64,000 nt of DNA from Radiobacillus kanasensis. Its GTDB lineage: Bacteria > Bacillota > Bacilli > Bacillales > Amphibacillaceae. The position numbers and the translations under genes are program-made. Below are positions 1-9,541 of this stretch, one piece after another. The stretch lies in assembly GCF_021049245.1 (NCBI RefSeq), contig NZ_CP088020.1:1742001-1806000 (forward strand), given 5' to 3'. The notes beneath the pieces were generated by a model. That model was not told where the DNA came from, made no database searches, and saw only the letters and a program-made list of their open reading frames with translations. Positions within the stretch are counted from its first letter, which is position 1. Each line of letters begins with the position of its first letter.

Positions 1-1
1 A

Positions 2-142
2 AATGCACGTCTAGCTGCTAAGCTAACTGGATGGAAAATTGATATTAAGAGTGAATCGGAAGCTCGTGAAGAAGGCATTTTGTCTGAATCCACAGGGGAT
101 TCCGAATCTTATTCTGAAATGGATGAAGATCTTTTCGAATAG
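2..142 (+). CDS. nusA: Transcription termination/antitermination factor NusA, C-terminal end (partial)
   Basis: The reading frame is open from the left edge and ends with TAG at 140-142; the last 46 residues are visible. They start [18 protein letters not shown], which matches the end of the second KH domain of NusA, and finish in an acidic tail ending EMDEDLFE, as in Bacillus NusA. NusA binds RNA polymerase and nascent RNA and modulates pausing and termination. The assignment is supported by position: the next genes are ylxR, ylxQ and infB, the standard nusA-infB operon order in Firmicutes. The ylxR Shine-Dalgarno AGGAGG begins inside the stop codon, so the two are co-transcribed. Only the end is present, so nothing can be said of the start or promoter. 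Confidence 0.93.
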   Translation, partial: NARLAAKLTGWKIDIKSESEAREEGILSESTGDSESYSEMDEDLFE

Positions 143-154
143 GAGGTTCGTTTC

Positions 155-433
155 ATGGCAGGTCCGAGAAAAGTACCATTAAGAAAATGTGTTGTGACAC
201 AGGAAATGAAGCCAAAAAAAGAACTAATTCGGATTGTTCGTAATAAAGAAGGCGAAGTCTTTGTCGATCCAACAGGTAAGAAGAATGGAAGAGGTGCATA
301 CATCTCTAAGAATTTGGAAACCGTTGAAAGCGCAAAGAAAACGGGGATTCTTAAACGTCATTTGAATGCAGAAGTGCCAGACACTATTTATGAACAATTA
401 TTACTGGTTATAGAAGGTAAGAAAATTGAGTAA
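155..433 (+). CDS. ylxR: YlxR/RnpM family RNA-binding protein (RNase P modulator)
   Basis: 92 residues with the YlxR fold signature: an N-terminal PLRKCVVTQEMKPKKELIRI stretch, then a PTGKKNGRGAYISKN motif with the conserved GRGAY. The protein is small and basic. B. subtilis YlxR (renamed RnpM) binds RNase P RNA and lowers RNase P activity; that role is known of the family and inferred here. The start ATG has AGGAGG 8 nt upstream, which overlaps the nusA stop. The end overlaps the TTG start of ylxQ by 8 nt, so translation is coupled. It lies second or third in the nusA-infB operon as in other Bacilli. Confidence 0.93.
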   Translation: MAGPRKVPLRKCVVTQEMKPKKELIRIVRNKEGEVFVDPTGKKNGRGAYISKNLETVESAKKTGILKRHLNAEVPDTIYEQLLLVIEGKKIE

Positions 434-743
434 AGATTATCTGAACTTATTAGGGCTCGCTTATCGTGCGAAGAAGTGTACGTTGGGAGAGGAGTCTATC
501 ATTCGTGATATTCAGAGAAATAAGGCGAAGTTAGTGCTCTTGGCCAGTGATATCGGGCAACAAACCAGGAAAAAAATTACGGACAAATGTACGTATTATA
601 AGATTCCTTGGCAAGTTGTAGATGATCGTGATACGTTATCTCATGCCTTAGGGAAGTCCTCAGGTAGAGTGGCGGTCGCTATATTAGATCAAGGGTTCGC
701 CAATAAGTTAACATCGTTACTCGATGAATCTATTCGGGGGTGA
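426..743 (+). CDS. ylxQ: L7Ae-family ribosomal protein YlxQ
   Basis: 105 residues of the L7Ae/L30e/S12e fold, starting [22 protein letters not shown] and with the [16 protein letters not shown] and [14 protein letters not shown] segments typical of YlxQ-type proteins, which bind kink-turn RNA. In B. subtilis this is a ribosome-associated K-turn protein of unclear function. The likely start is TTG at 426, inside the 3' end of ylxR; there is no ATG in a better position. The end runs to the ribosome-binding site of infB. Same operon as nusA, ylxR and infB. Confidence 0.9.
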   Translation: MSKDYLNLLGLAYRAKKCTLGEESIIRDIQRNKAKLVLLASDIGQQTRKKITDKCTYYKIPWQVVDDRDTLSHALGKSSGRVAVAILDQGFANKLTSLLDESIRG

Positions 744-747
744 ACGT

Positions 748-2892
748 ATGAGTAAAATGCGCGTATATGAATATGCCAAAGAAGTTAATGCATCAAGCAA
801 ACAAATTATAAATAAATTGAAAGAGTTGAATGTGGAAGTTACGAACCACATGTCTACGATTTCCGATCATACGAAAGTAGAGTTGGATAAGGTGTTTAAT
901 CCGCCTAAAGGGGCAAATAAACCTCAATCGGAAAAAGCTGCGAAAGCTCCAGCAAACGATAGTAAAAAGGATAAGAAACCGGCAGCTAAACAACAACCTA
1001 ACAAACCAAATCCAAATAATAAGGCTTCAAACAATCAAAAGCCTAAAGGGAAAAATAATAAGAATCGTAACAAAGGGAATCAGCAAGGACATAATCAAGG
1101 GAAGAAAGAAGCAACACAGAACCAAAAAGCCCAAGAAACACCAGAGAAGATTACGTATTCCGATACGTTAACCGTGGATGAACTTGCACAAAAGCTAAAC
1201 AAAGAAGCGACTGAATTAATTAAAAAGCTTATGTTCCTTGGTGTTATGGCTACGAAAAACCAGGATTTAGATGAAGCTTCTGTTGAATTAATTTGTGAGG
1301 AATATGGAGTAGAAGTCGAGAAGGTTGTCGAGCTAGACGAGATGGACCTTGATAACTTCAAAGAAGAAGATAAAGTAGAAGACTTAGAGGAACGTCCAGC
1401 TGTCGTAACCATTATGGGTCACGTTGACCATGGTAAAACGACACTCCTTGACTCCATTCGAAACACAAAAGTTACCGAAGGAGAAGCTGGCGGAATTACA
1501 CAGCACATCGGGGCTTATCAAATCGAGGAAAAAGGCAAAAGAATTACGTTCCTAGATACTCCAGGACACGCCGCTTTTACAAGTATGCGTTCACGTGGAG
1601 CTCAAGTTACAGATATCGCGATTCTAGTCGTTGCTGCTGATGATGGAGTCATGCCACAAACAATTGAAGCCATTAACCACGCAAAAGCTGCGGAGGTACC
1701 GATTATCATTGCGGTGAACAAAATGGATAAAGAGGGCGCCAATCCGGACCGTGTCATGCAAGAACTTACTGAGCATGGACTTGTACCGGAAGATTGGGGC
1801 GGAGAAACCATCTTCGTTCAGCTATCTGCTATTAAACGCGAAGGAATTGATGATTTGTTAGAAATGATTCTACTTGTATCCGAAGTAGAAGAATTAAAAG
1901 CAAATCCGAATCGGAATGCTACAGGTACAGTAATTGAAGCCCAATTAGATAAAGGTCGAGGCTCTGTAGCCACGTTACTCGTGCAAAACGGTACGCTTCA
2001 TGTAGGGGATCCAATTGTTGTTGGAAACACCTTTGGTAGAGTCCGTGCGATGGTGAACGATTTAGGTCGTCGAGTGAAAACAGCAGGACCTTCTACTCCA
2101 GTTGAGGTTACGGGATTAAACGAAGTACCTCATGCCGGAGATCAATTCATCGTATTCGATGACGAGAAGAAAGCACGACAAGTTGGGGAAGCCCGTCAGC
2201 AAAAGCAAATCGTGGCAAACCGTAGCGATAAGGTAAAAGTAAGCCTTGATGACTTGTTTGAACAAATCAAACAAGGTGAAGTGAAGGACATTAATTTAAT
2301 CGTTAAAGCGGACGTTCAAGGTTCCGTAGAAGCGATGGCGTCTTCCTTAGAAAAAATTGAAGTAGAAGGTGTGAAAGTACGGATCATTCACACAGGCGTT
2401 GGTGCGATCACGGAATCAGATATTATTTTAGCCTCCGCTTCAAATGCCATTGTGATCGGATTTAACGTACGACCAGACGTTAATGCGAAAAAAGCCGCTG
2501 AGTCCGAGAAAGTAGACGTTCGACTACACCGGGTTATCTATAAAGTGATTGAAGAAATCGAATCTGCTATGAAAGGGATGCTTGACCCTGAGTTTGAAGA
2601 GAAAGTTATCGGGCAAGCGGAAGTTCGTGAAATTTTCAAAGTTTCACGCATCGGTACCATTGCTGGTTCTTATGTAACCGAAGGTAAAATTACACGTGAA
2701 TCCGGAGTACGTGTCATCCGTGATGGCATTGTGATCTACGAAGGTGAAATTGATACACTAAAACGTTTCAAGGATGACGTGAAAGAAGTTGCACAAGGAT
2801 ACGAATGTGGTATTACTGTAGAAAAGTTTAACGATATCAAAGAAGGCGACGTATTCGAAGCATACGTCATGGAAGAAATCAAACGAGTATGA
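748..2892 (+). CDS. infB: Translation initiation factor IF-2
   Basis: 714 residues. IF-2 is the GTPase that brings formyl-Met-tRNA to the 30S subunit and promotes subunit joining. The N-terminal IF2N domain ([20 protein letters not shown]) is followed by a low-complexity Lys/Asn/Gln/Pro linker at about residues 55-140, a second IF2N-like segment, then the G domain: G1 GHVDHGKTT near residue 223, G3 DTPGH near 270, G4 NKMD near 323. The C-terminal half carries domain II, III and the fMet-tRNA-binding domain. ATG 748 is preferred over an in-frame upstream ATG at 724 because GGGGGTGA lies just before it and the protein then begins [10 protein letters not shown] as usual. The stop TGA overlaps the ATG of ylxP (ATGA). 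Confidence 0.97.
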   Translation: MSKMRVYEYAKEVNASSKQIINKLKELNVEVTNHMSTISDHTKVELDKVFNPPKGANKPQSEKAAKAPANDSKKDKKPAAKQQPNKPNPNNKASNNQKPKGKNNKNRNKGNQQGHNQGKKEATQNQKAQETPEKITYSDTLTVDELAQKLNKEATELIKKLMFLGVMATKNQDLDEASVELICEEYGVEVEKVVELDEMDLDNFKEEDKVEDLEERPAVVTIMGHVDHGKTTLLDSIRNTKVTEGEAGGITQHIGAYQIEEKGKRITFLDTPGHAAFTSMRSRGAQVTDIAILVVAADDGVMPQTIEAINHAKAAEVPIIIAVNKMDKEGANPDRVMQELTEHGLVPEDWGGETIFVQLSAIKREGIDDLLEMILLVSEVEELKANPNRNATGTVIEAQLDKGRGSVATLLVQNGTLHVGDPIVVGNTFGRVRAMVNDLGRRVKTAGPSTPVEVTGLNEVPHAGDQFIVFDDEKKARQVGEARQQKQIVANRSDKVKVSLDDLFEQIKQGEVKDINLIVKADVQGSVEAMASSLEKIEVEGVKVRIIHTGVGAITESDIILASASNAIVIGFNVRPDVNAKKAAESEKVDVRLHRVIYKVIEEIESAMKGMLDPEFEEKVIGQAEVREIFKVSRIGTIAGSYVTEGKITRESGVRVIRDGIVIYEGEIDTLKRFKDDVKEVAQGYECGITVEKFNDIKEGDVFEAYVMEEIKRV

Positions 2893-3167
2893 TTGCCTAT
2901 GCAGAGGTAGAGTGTCACATTTATGACACTCAATCCTTGAAACAAAAACGATCTGTCTTAAAGCGGATAATAGCAAGGCTGAAAAATGACTATAATATAG
3001 CTGTAAGCGAAATGGACCACCAAGACCTTTGGCAACGTACAGGTCTTGGTTTGGTCACTATTTCTTCGGACCGAGTCACGGCAGAGCGCACCATACAGCA
3101 AGCACTTGCCTTGATTGATTCCTTTCCGGAAATAGAGAGAGCGACGACAAATGTTGAATGGCTTTAG
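2889..3167 (+). CDS. ylxP: DUF503 family protein YlxP
   Basis: 92 residues with the DUF503 pattern: an N-terminal beta strand [20 protein letters not shown], the segment [20 protein letters not shown], and the typical W(Q/N)[12 protein letters not shown] motif. The biochemical role is unknown; the fold is a small ferredoxin-like dimer in related structures. The position between infB and rbfA is strictly conserved in Bacilli and points to a link with ribosome assembly or initiation. The start overlaps the infB stop codon by four bases, so it is translationally coupled. Confidence 0.92.
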   Translation: MIAYAEVECHIYDTQSLKQKRSVLKRIIARLKNDYNIAVSEMDHQDLWQRTGLGLVTISSDRVTAERTIQQALALIDSFPEIERATTNVEWL

Positions 3168-3203
3168 CAGATAGCGATACAATAAGGGTATCGATTTTCT
3201 GCA
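3168..3203 (+). other. Intercistronic hairpin between ylxP and rbfA
   Basis: GCAGATAGCGATAC pairs imperfectly with GTATCGATTTTCTGC around a short loop. There is no U-tract after it, so it is not a normal terminator. It may protect or process the polycistronic mRNA; this is inference only. Confidence 0.4.
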
Positions 3204-3237
3204 AGCATTCCCTCATGATAGAGAGAGGTGATCGTTT

Positions 3238-3588
3238 ATGAGCGATTTGCGTGCAAGTCGAGTTGGAGAGCAGATGAAAAAAGAGCTTGGAGATATTATC
3301 GGTCGTAAGATTAAGGATCCAAGAGTCGGATTCGTTACCGTAACGGACGTAGAAGTCTCCGGGGATCTCCAACAGGCTAAAGTGTTTATCTCTGTTTTAG
3401 GTGAGAGCAAGCAAAAACAAGATACACTTGTAGGACTAGCAAAAGCAAAAGGGTTTATCCGATCCGAAATTGGAAAAAGGATTCGCCTTCGTAAAACACC
3501 AGAATTAATATTTGAGTTTGACGAAGCGATTGAACAAGGAAATCGTATTGAGCATATCCTGCGCGAGTTAAACGACAATAAGGAATAG
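3238..3588 (+). CDS. rbfA: 30S ribosome-binding factor A
   Basis: 116 residues, a single KH-type RbfA domain. It starts [20 protein letters not shown] and contains [19 protein letters not shown], the best conserved RbfA block. RbfA binds the 30S subunit late in assembly, near the 5' helix of 16S rRNA, and is needed for 16S maturation. The start ATG follows AGAGAGGTGATCG. Length is normal for the family. It lies between ylxP and truB, as in B. subtilis, and a hairpin separates it from truB. Confidence 0.96.
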   Translation: MSDLRASRVGEQMKKELGDIIGRKIKDPRVGFVTVTDVEVSGDLQQAKVFISVLGESKQKQDTLVGLAKAKGFIRSEIGKRIRLRKTPELIFEFDEAIEQGNRIEHILRELNDNKE

Positions 3589-3600
3589 GAAATACTAGAT

Positions 3601-3633
3601 AAAACCCTTGTCCCAATTGTAACAAGGGTTTTA
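3601..3633 (+). terminator. Hairpin between rbfA and truB, possible partial terminator
   Basis: AAAACCCTTG pairs exactly with CAAGGGTTTT, a 10-bp stem with a 13-nt loop. Only the stem's own four T residues and a short TAT follow, so read-through into truB is expected. Three other gaps in this window carry hairpins with the same ACCCTT/AAGGGT core. Confidence 0.45.
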
Positions 3634-3665
3634 TCTATGTCATTTTTTGTAGGAGGAACTTTTCA

Positions 3666-4586
3666 ATGGATGGAATTTTGCCGTTATGGAAGCCTAAAGG
3701 CTGGACATCACATGATTGCGTCATGAAAGTCCGTAGACTTTTCAAGACTAAAAAAGTAGGTCATACCGGAACACTAGATCCGGATGTGGAGGGTGTTCTA
3801 CCTATTTGTATCGGTCGAGCTACTAAGATTGTTCCATTTCTAACCGACACAACGAAAACGTACCAAGCAGAATTATTACTTGGATATTCTACAGAGACAG
3901 AAGATAGTTCTGGTACAATAATCGAGAAAAAAGAGTTATCAAAGCCAGTATCGGATGAAGAGATAGCTCAAACCTTATCCTCCTTTATAGGAGAAATTGC
4001 ACAAATCCCTCCCATGTATTCAGCGGTGAAAGTAAATGGGAAAAAGCTTTACGAATATGCGAGGGAAGGGAAAACCATCGAGCGTCCTGTTAGACATGTA
4101 CAGATCTTTGACATAAAGTATAAAAGGGAACATACTTCCTTTGATGAAACAGAACACATCCAACGTATTTCTTTGGAAGTCATTTGCTCGAAAGGGACGT
4201 ACATTCGTACCCTCTGTGTAGATATCGGAAAAGCTCATGGGTTTCCGGCACATATGTCTCACTTAATTCGAACCGCAACAGGTTCCTTTTCCGAACAGGA
4301 TACATTTACGCTAGAACAATGTGAACAAGAAATCACAGCAGGAAGAAGAGAGTATTTGTTAGCTCCCATCCAAAAAGGGGTGGACCATTTACCTGTCTTG
4401 GAAATAAAGGAACATGAAGTAGGAAAGGTGTTAACCGGACAAAAGTTGAAAAGGCCGGAACAGATACAAGACAATCAGCCTTTTCGTGTCGAGCACAAGG
4501 GAGAATTATTAGCCATTTATCATATCCACCCAGAAAAGCGGGAAGAAATAAAACCTGTACGTGTCTTAAAACAGGATGAAAAGTAG
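3666..4586 (+). CDS. truB: tRNA pseudouridine(55) synthase TruB
   Basis: 306 residues. TruB converts U55 in the T-loop of tRNA to pseudouridine. The start MDGILPLWKPKGWTSHDCV and the catalytic motif GHTGTLDPDVEGVLPI, with the nucleophilic Asp at residue 38, are diagnostic. The segments PPMYSAVKVNGKKLYEYAREG and SKGTYIRTL are the usual motifs II and III. A C-terminal region of about 70 residues corresponds to the PUA-like tail. The start ATG has GGAGGAAC upstream. ribF follows after 8 nt with its GTGAA site in the gap, so the two form one operon. Confidence 0.97.
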   Translation: MDGILPLWKPKGWTSHDCVMKVRRLFKTKKVGHTGTLDPDVEGVLPICIGRATKIVPFLTDTTKTYQAELLLGYSTETEDSSGTIIEKKELSKPVSDEEIAQTLSSFIGEIAQIPPMYSAVKVNGKKLYEYAREGKTIERPVRHVQIFDIKYKREHTSFDETEHIQRISLEVICSKGTYIRTLCVDIGKAHGFPAHMSHLIRTATGSFSEQDTFTLEQCEQEITAGRREYLLAPIQKGVDHLPVLEIKEHEVGKVLTGQKLKRPEQIQDNQPFRVEHKGELLAIYHIHPEKREEIKPVRVLKQDEK

Positions 4587-4594
4587 GTGAAACC

Positions 4595-5536
4595 ATGAAG
4601 ACCGTAAGATTGTCTTATGCACAAACATTAGAACTCAATGCGTGTCCAGAAACAGTTGCAGCCATCGGTTTTTTCGATGGCATTCATAAGGGCCACCAAA
4701 AATTGATTCATACCGCTGTACATACAGCAAAAGAAAAAGGGATGAAGAGTGCCGTCATTACGTTTTATCCACACCCCAAAGTCATTTTAAAGAAAGATAC
4801 ACAAGCCGTACGTTATTTGACACCTGTTGAGGAGAAAGAAGCGATATTGGCAGAGTTAGACGTGGACTATTTATATATTATTGATTTTACAAAAGAGCTT
4901 TCCCAATTATCGCCACAGGGTTTTATTGATCATTTTATAAAAGGGCTCAACATCCAACATCTAGTAGCAGGCTTTGACTTCAGTTACGGACATATGGGCA
5001 AAGGCTCCATGGAAACTATGGAAGAGCATGCAGCCGGGGCTTTTACCTACAACGTGATTGAAAAAGTCGAACAAGATGGTGACAAGATTAGCTCGACGAG
5101 AATTCGGCATCTATTAGCAGAAGGAAAAGTAGAAGAAGCGAATGATCTTCTTGGAAGACCTTTAATAGCACGAGGAGTCGTAGTAGATGGGGAAAGAAGA
5201 GGGCGTCAGCTCGGTTTTCCAACAGCAAATATTAATGTTTCGGATGAATATTTACTACCTAAAACGGGGGTCTATGCAGTAACTGTTCTACATAACGGAA
5301 AAAGAGTAAAGGGAATGGCAAGCCTTGGCTACAATCCAACTTTTGATACCGTTCATGAGAAACCTCGGATAGAAGTTCACATTTTTGATTTTAATCAAGA
5401 GATTTATGGGCAAGAATTAGGAATAGAGTGGCGATTTTTTCTTCGCGAAGAAGAAAAGTATGATCATATCGACGATTTAATCGCGCAAATTCACAACGAT
5501 GAGGAAGTAAGTAGGAAGCTTCTATCATCCACCTAA
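4595..5536 (+). CDS. ribF: Bifunctional riboflavin kinase / FAD synthetase
   Basis: 313 residues. The N-terminal half is the FMN adenylyltransferase, with GFFDGIHKGHQKLI (HxGH-like nucleotide-binding motif) near residue 26 and ISSTRIRHLL near 167. The C-terminal half is the flavokinase, with GERRGRQLGFPTANI, where PTAN binds ATP-Mg. It makes FMN and then FAD from riboflavin in the cytoplasm. B. subtilis calls the same gene ribC. It follows truB directly, and a 283-nt gap separates it from rpsO. No FMN riboswitch is seen near it, which is normal for this gene. Confidence 0.96.
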   Translation: MKTVRLSYAQTLELNACPETVAAIGFFDGIHKGHQKLIHTAVHTAKEKGMKSAVITFYPHPKVILKKDTQAVRYLTPVEEKEAILAELDVDYLYIIDFTKELSQLSPQGFIDHFIKGLNIQHLVAGFDFSYGHMGKGSMETMEEHAAGAFTYNVIEKVEQDGDKISSTRIRHLLAEGKVEEANDLLGRPLIARGVVVDGERRGRQLGFPTANINVSDEYLLPKTGVYAVTVLHNGKRVKGMASLGYNPTFDTVHEKPRIEVHIFDFNQEIYGQELGIEWRFFLREEEKYDHIDDLIAQIHNDEEVSRKLLSST

Positions 5537-5819
5537 TAGTGCGTGTTCAAAAAGGACCGATTCGGCGACATACTCCTTTGCTACACCGAGAAATCTTGCA
5601 TCTTTGAAAACTAGAAGAAACAGGTGTACCGGTTTTGAGAAGCAAGGAAACGCAGAAGTTAAAAGCGATTTTACAGCACTCTTTGTACAACATCTAGTAG
5701 AAAAACTTGCTTTTTTTCATAAAAAGAGTTAATCTGAAATACGGAAACCTACTCTTGGCAATACGAAACTCCGACGATTGCTAGGGGATAGGGGATTATC
5801 AAAATAGGAGGTGAACAGG
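5537..5819 (+). repeat. rpsO leader with a repeat-like segment starting TGTTCAAAAAGG
   Basis: This 283-nt gap holds no gene. Just after the ribF stop, GTGTTCAAAAAGG matches the left end of the palindromic element in the dpaB-asd gap (around 14226), but the mirrored right end seen there is missing here. The remainder to about 5700 does not fold obviously by eye. From memory, similar 150-nt blocks occur in intergenic regions of other Bacillus genomes; I could not check this. The last 60 nt form the rpsO 5' leader with TAGGAGGTGAAC before the start. S15 often autoregulates through its leader, but I could not identify a pseudoknot. Confidence 0.4.
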
Positions 5820-6089
5820 ATGGCACTTACACAAGAGCGTAAGAACGAGATTATCAATGAGTACAAAACACACGATAATGACACTGGTTCTCCAGAAGTT
5901 CAAATCGCTGTCCTAACTGAAGAGATTACTAGCTTAAACGAGCATCTACGTGTTCACAAGAAAGATCACCACTCTCGTCGTGGTCTTTTGAAAATGGTAG
6001 GGAAACGTCGTAACTTGTTAAACTACCTACGTAATAAAGACGTAACACGTTATCGCGAGTTAATTCAAAAACTTGGCTTACGTCGTTAA
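5820..6089 (+). CDS. rpsO: 30S ribosomal protein S15
   Basis: 89 residues including Met. S15 binds the 16S rRNA central domain early in assembly. The sequence [20 protein letters not shown], then [14 protein letters not shown] and [20 protein letters not shown], is the universal S15 signature. The start ATG at 5820 lies 7 nt after AGGAGGTGA; an in-frame upstream start at 5811 falls within the ribosome-binding site and is rejected. A clean terminator follows. It sits upstream of pnp, as in most bacteria. Confidence 0.97.
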   Translation: MALTQERKNEIINEYKTHDNDTGSPEVQIAVLTEEITSLNEHLRVHKKDHHSRRGLLKMVGKRRNLLNYLRNKDVTRYRELIQKLGLRR

Positions 6090-6100
6090 GTTTTGTAAGA

Positions 6101-6125
6101 AAAGCGGGATTATTCCCGCTTTTTC
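6101..6125 (+). terminator. Rho-independent terminator after rpsO
   Basis: AAAGCGGGA pairs with TCCCGCTTT around TTAT, followed by TTTCT. A classic terminator 12 nt past the rpsO stop. pnp therefore either has its own promoter in 6126-6246 or depends on read-through. Confidence 0.85.
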
Positions 6126-6246
6126 TATACGTAAAATTATACATAGCTCTCTTACAAGTTGGTAGCATAGAAGGTTGTAATTTTCACCTTTTAGTACAAC
6201 CTACTGTCAGAGCACTTAATTTTGATTGAGAGGAGTACTAAACAAT

Positions 6247-8367
6247 ATGGCAGAAGACAAGAAAATATTCTCCACGGAAATTTCCGGAAAGCCTTTTTCC
6301 GTTGAAATTGGAGAGCTTGCAAAACAGGCTAATGGAGCTTGTATGGTGCAATATGGAGACACCTCCGTATTAGCAACTGCAACGGGTTCTAAAGAACCGA
6401 AAGACTTGCCTTTCTTCCCCCTAACTGTGAACTATGAAGAACGTTTGTACGCAGTAGGGAAGATACCAGGTGGATTCATTAAGAGAGAAGGTCGACCAAG
6501 TGAAAAAGCCGTTTTGACCTCTCGTCTAATTGACCGTCCGATTCGCCCGCTGTTCCCTGACGGGTATCGTAATGATGTCCAAGTAATCAGTACCGTAATG
6601 AGTGTGGATCAGGATTGTTCATCAGTGATTGCCGCAATGGTAGGGTCTTCACTAGCACTAGGAATTTCTGACATTCCATTTGGTGGTCCAATTGCTGGTG
6701 TAATCGTAGGAAGAATAGATGGGGAGTTCATCGTTAACCCTTCTATTGATGAAGAGGAAAAGAGTGATCTTCACTTAACCGTTGCTGGAACAAAAGATGC
6801 GATTAACATGGTAGAAGCCGGTGCAGAGGAAGTTCCAGAAGAAATCATGTTAGAAGCCATCATGTTCGGTCATGAAGAAATCAAGCGATTAGTGGCATTC
6901 CAAGAGGAAGTAATCGCTGCTGTTGGAAAAGAAAAAATGGAAGTGAAGCTTTTCGAACTAGATGAAGAACTTCTACAAGAAGTAAAAGCGAAAGCAGAAT
7001 CTAGTTTAATCCAAGCAATTCAAGTTCAAGAAAAGCACGCAAGAGAAGAAGCGATTAATCTTGCGAAACAAGCGATTGTTGAACAATATGAAGAACATGA
7101 AGCAGAAGAAGATACGCTCAAGCAAGTGAAAGCGATTCTTGACAAAATGGTCAAAGAAGAAGTTCGTCGTTTAATTACCAAAGAAAAAATTCGACCAGAT
7201 GGACGTAAGATTGATGAAATCCGCCCATTATCTTCACGTATTGGTGCATTACCTAGAACACACGGTTCTGGTCTATTCACTCGTGGTCAAACCCAAGCTC
7301 TAAGTGTTTGTACGTTAGGTGCGCTAGGAGATGTTCAAATATTAGATGGGTTGGACTTAGAAGAATCAAAGCGCTTCATGCACCATTATAACTTCCCTTC
7401 CTTTAGTGTGGGTGAAACTGGACCAATTAGAGGACCGGGACGTCGTGAAATTGGACATGGTGCACTTGGTGAGCGTGCTTTAGAGGTAGTGATTCCTTCT
7501 GAAAAAGAATTCCCGTACACCATTCGACTTGTGTCTGAAGTACTAGAATCAAATGGATCTACTTCTCAAGCTAGTATTTGTGCAAGTACGTTAGCGATGA
7601 TGGATGCTGGTGTTCCAATCAAAGCTCCAGTAGCAGGTATCGCGATGGGACTTGTCAAATCAGGTGAAGATTATACAATTCTTACTGATATTCAAGGTAT
7701 GGAAGACTTCCTAGGAGACATGGATTTCAAAGTAGCTGGAACAGAAAAAGGTGTTACAGCCCTTCAAATGGATATTAAAATTGAAGGATTATCTAGAGAA
7801 ATTCTAGAAGAAGCCTTAACTCAAGCGAAAAAAGGTCGTATGGAAATTCTTAAGCATATGCTTGAGACAATTGGTGCACCGAAAGAAGAGCTTTCCAAAT
7901 ATGCTCCTAAGATTCTTACCATGCACATTAAACCAGATAAAATTCGTGATGTTATTGGACCAAGTGGAAAACAGATCAATAAAATCATCGAAGATACTGG
8001 TGTTAAAATTGACATCGAGCAAGACGGAACAGTCTTTATTTCTTCCACAGAAATGGAAATGAACAAGAAAGCTCAAAAAATCATCGAGGATATCGTTCGT
8101 GAAGTAGAAGTTGGCGAAATGTACCTCGGTACTGTGAAACGCATTGAGAAATTCGGTGCCTTTGTTGAATTGTTCAAAGGAAAAGAAGGACTTGTTCATA
8201 TTTCGGAAATGGCAGAAGAAAGAATCAATAAAGTCGAAGACGTTGTAAAACTCGGAGACAAGATCATGGTTAAGGTAAAAGAGATTGATAACCAAGGTCG
8301 TGTAAATCTTTCTCGTAAAGCTGTTTTGAAAGAGGAAAAAGAAAAAGCAGAAAAAGCTAAATCGTAA
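6247..8367 (+). CDS. pnp: Polyribonucleotide nucleotidyltransferase (PNPase)
   Basis: 706 residues. PNPase degrades RNA 3' to 5' using phosphate and is part of the RNA degradation machinery. Domain order: first RNase PH-like domain, an all-helical linker, the second catalytic RNase PH domain ([33 protein letters not shown]), a KH domain with [15 protein letters not shown] (GPSG loop), and a C-terminal S1 domain ([16 protein letters not shown]). ATG 6247 fits GAGAGGAG upstream; an upstream in-frame TTG at 6226 lies before that site. It follows rpsO. RNase Y is encoded at 40747 in this window. A strong terminator follows. Confidence 0.97.
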   Translation: MAEDKKIFSTEISGKPFSVEIGELAKQANGACMVQYGDTSVLATATGSKEPKDLPFFPLTVNYEERLYAVGKIPGGFIKREGRPSEKAVLTSRLIDRPIRPLFPDGYRNDVQVISTVMSVDQDCSSVIAAMVGSSLALGISDIPFGGPIAGVIVGRIDGEFIVNPSIDEEEKSDLHLTVAGTKDAINMVEAGAEEVPEEIMLEAIMFGHEEIKRLVAFQEEVIAAVGKEKMEVKLFELDEELLQEVKAKAESSLIQAIQVQEKHAREEAINLAKQAIVEQYEEHEAEEDTLKQVKAILDKMVKEEVRRLITKEKIRPDGRKIDEIRPLSSRIGALPRTHGSGLFTRGQTQALSVCTLGALGDVQILDGLDLEESKRFMHHYNFPSFSVGETGPIRGPGRREIGHGALGERALEVVIPSEKEFPYTIRLVSEVLESNGSTSQASICASTLAMMDAGVPIKAPVAGIAMGLVKSGEDYTILTDIQGMEDFLGDMDFKVAGTEKGVTALQMDIKIEGLSREILEEALTQAKKGRMEILKHMLETIGAPKEELSKYAPKILTMHIKPDKIRDVIGPSGKQINKIIEDTGVKIDIEQDGTVFISSTEMEMNKKAQKIIEDIVREVEVGEMYLGTVKRIEKFGAFVELFKGKEGLVHISEMAEERINKVEDVVKLGDKIMVKVKEIDNQGRVNLSRKAVLKEEKEKAEKAKS

Positions 8368-8375
8368 CAAAAAGC

Positions 8376-8405
8376 AAGAAGCTGGCATGCCAGTTTCTTT
8401 TTTAT
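8376..8405 (+). terminator. Rho-independent terminator after pnp
   Basis: AAGAAGCTGG pairs with CCAGTTTCTT around CATG, then a run of T residues. It lies 9 nt after the pnp stop and ends the rpsO-pnp transcript before the repeat element. Confidence 0.8.
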
Positions 8406-8462
8406 TTTGTCCGTGATTCAAAAGGTTGTTTTTCCAAGTATTGAACTTTAACTAGAAAGTTG

Positions 8463-9312
8463 ATATAAAATGCGACATTACGAAATAATAAAACTTAATA
8501 CAAAACCATCGGTTTAGTGACTGCGCGGTGTGTGTACGATGCTGATTTCCGTTGCGGGTAATCGCTTTCCGCGGGCACGGTCTCAGCCAGGCCACTACAT
8601 CGAATAATCATCTTCGTAGCCTTGCACCGAGGAAGCTTACTTCAAAGCGTTACTAGAAGACGCAGGTGCATCTTTCGGGGGCTTCACCTCGTGCTGTTCC
8701 CACAGGACAAGGAAATTTTCTTAGAATAGACATCGCACGAAGAAAATTGGGCTTTATTTTCGAGGAGTCGATTACCCTCCACTCCAATCATCATGCCGTA
8801 AGTAGCTGACAAAGAAAGTTTCGAGGTATAAAGTAACTTTTAATAATATTATAAGTAAGTGAATCTTATTAGCTTATTATAGTTATCAGACTTATAATTT
8901 TTGAATAGGGTTTCCAATTATTTAGAGGATTAATTAGCTGCTCCCGGCTACAAAGTTTACCAAATTAGAAAGTAGTAACTTAGCGTAGGCAGAATACGGA
9001 GACTCCTCGAAAATAAAAATCCATTTTCTTCGTGCGATGTAATGCTGCCGAAGCACTTCTTGTCCTACGGGAACAGCACGAGGTGAAAGCCCCGCAGGAA
9101 GTGAACTGTGCAAGCGAGGAGGGGGATGTCCCTGCGTCTACTAGTGTTGCTTCGAAGTAGGCTTCCTCGGGACAAGGCAGCGAAGAAGTAAACTCGCAGT
9201 AGTCGCCTGGCCGTGCCCGTGGAAAGCGGAGTGTTCTGCCGAAGCGTGGCATCAAGCTTCACTTTTCATTCTTTTAATAAATTTTTAATCAGAGTTACGT
9301 CGCGGCCTATAT
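8463..9312. repeat. MITE-like palindromic repeat element, copy 1
   Basis: An 850-bp gene-free element. The ends are imperfect terminal inverted repeats: ATATAAAATGCGACATTACG on the left and, read on the minus strand, ATATAGGCCGCGACGTAACT on the right. Inside are two long arms in opposite orientation, about 8550-8800 and 8990-9255. They share blocks such as CTTTCCGCGGGCACGG (right arm: CTTTCCACGGGCACGG), GACGCAGG, CACCTCGTGCTGTTCCC, CGCACGAAGAAAAT and TTTTCGAGGAGTC. The spacer between them is AT-rich. The whole can fold into a very long hairpin. The second copy lies at 52157-52725. No transposase is present. Open frames inside it are products of the repeat and not genes. Confidence 0.75.
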
Positions 9313-9541
9313 AAATAGTAACAAAGTATGCGGAAGTTTCTGATTTTAATAAGATCTGATCCGAAGTAAGGAGTGCAATAGGAAATACTTTTGTTTTCCT
9401 CAGTCAACCTAGTCTCCGTATCATAAATTAAGATAAGAAAAGATAAATTGGACTAATTTCATACCCGCAATCACGATTCCATCATTCTTCGTTCTACCTT
9501 GTCCTTCCGTATCATATCGTAAAAACGAGGAGGGAACGAAG

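Noticed and set aside
7816..8421. 201-residue open frame on the minus strand opposite the 3' end of pnp
   Set aside because: It lies opposite the conserved KH and S1 domains of PNPase, has a Phe/Leu/Asn-rich composition typical of antisense to Lys/Glu-rich genes, and has no ribosome site.
8980..9255. Minus-strand open frames in the first palindromic element
   Set aside because: They are low-similarity translations of a repeat arm; the second copy at 52157 does not preserve the frame.
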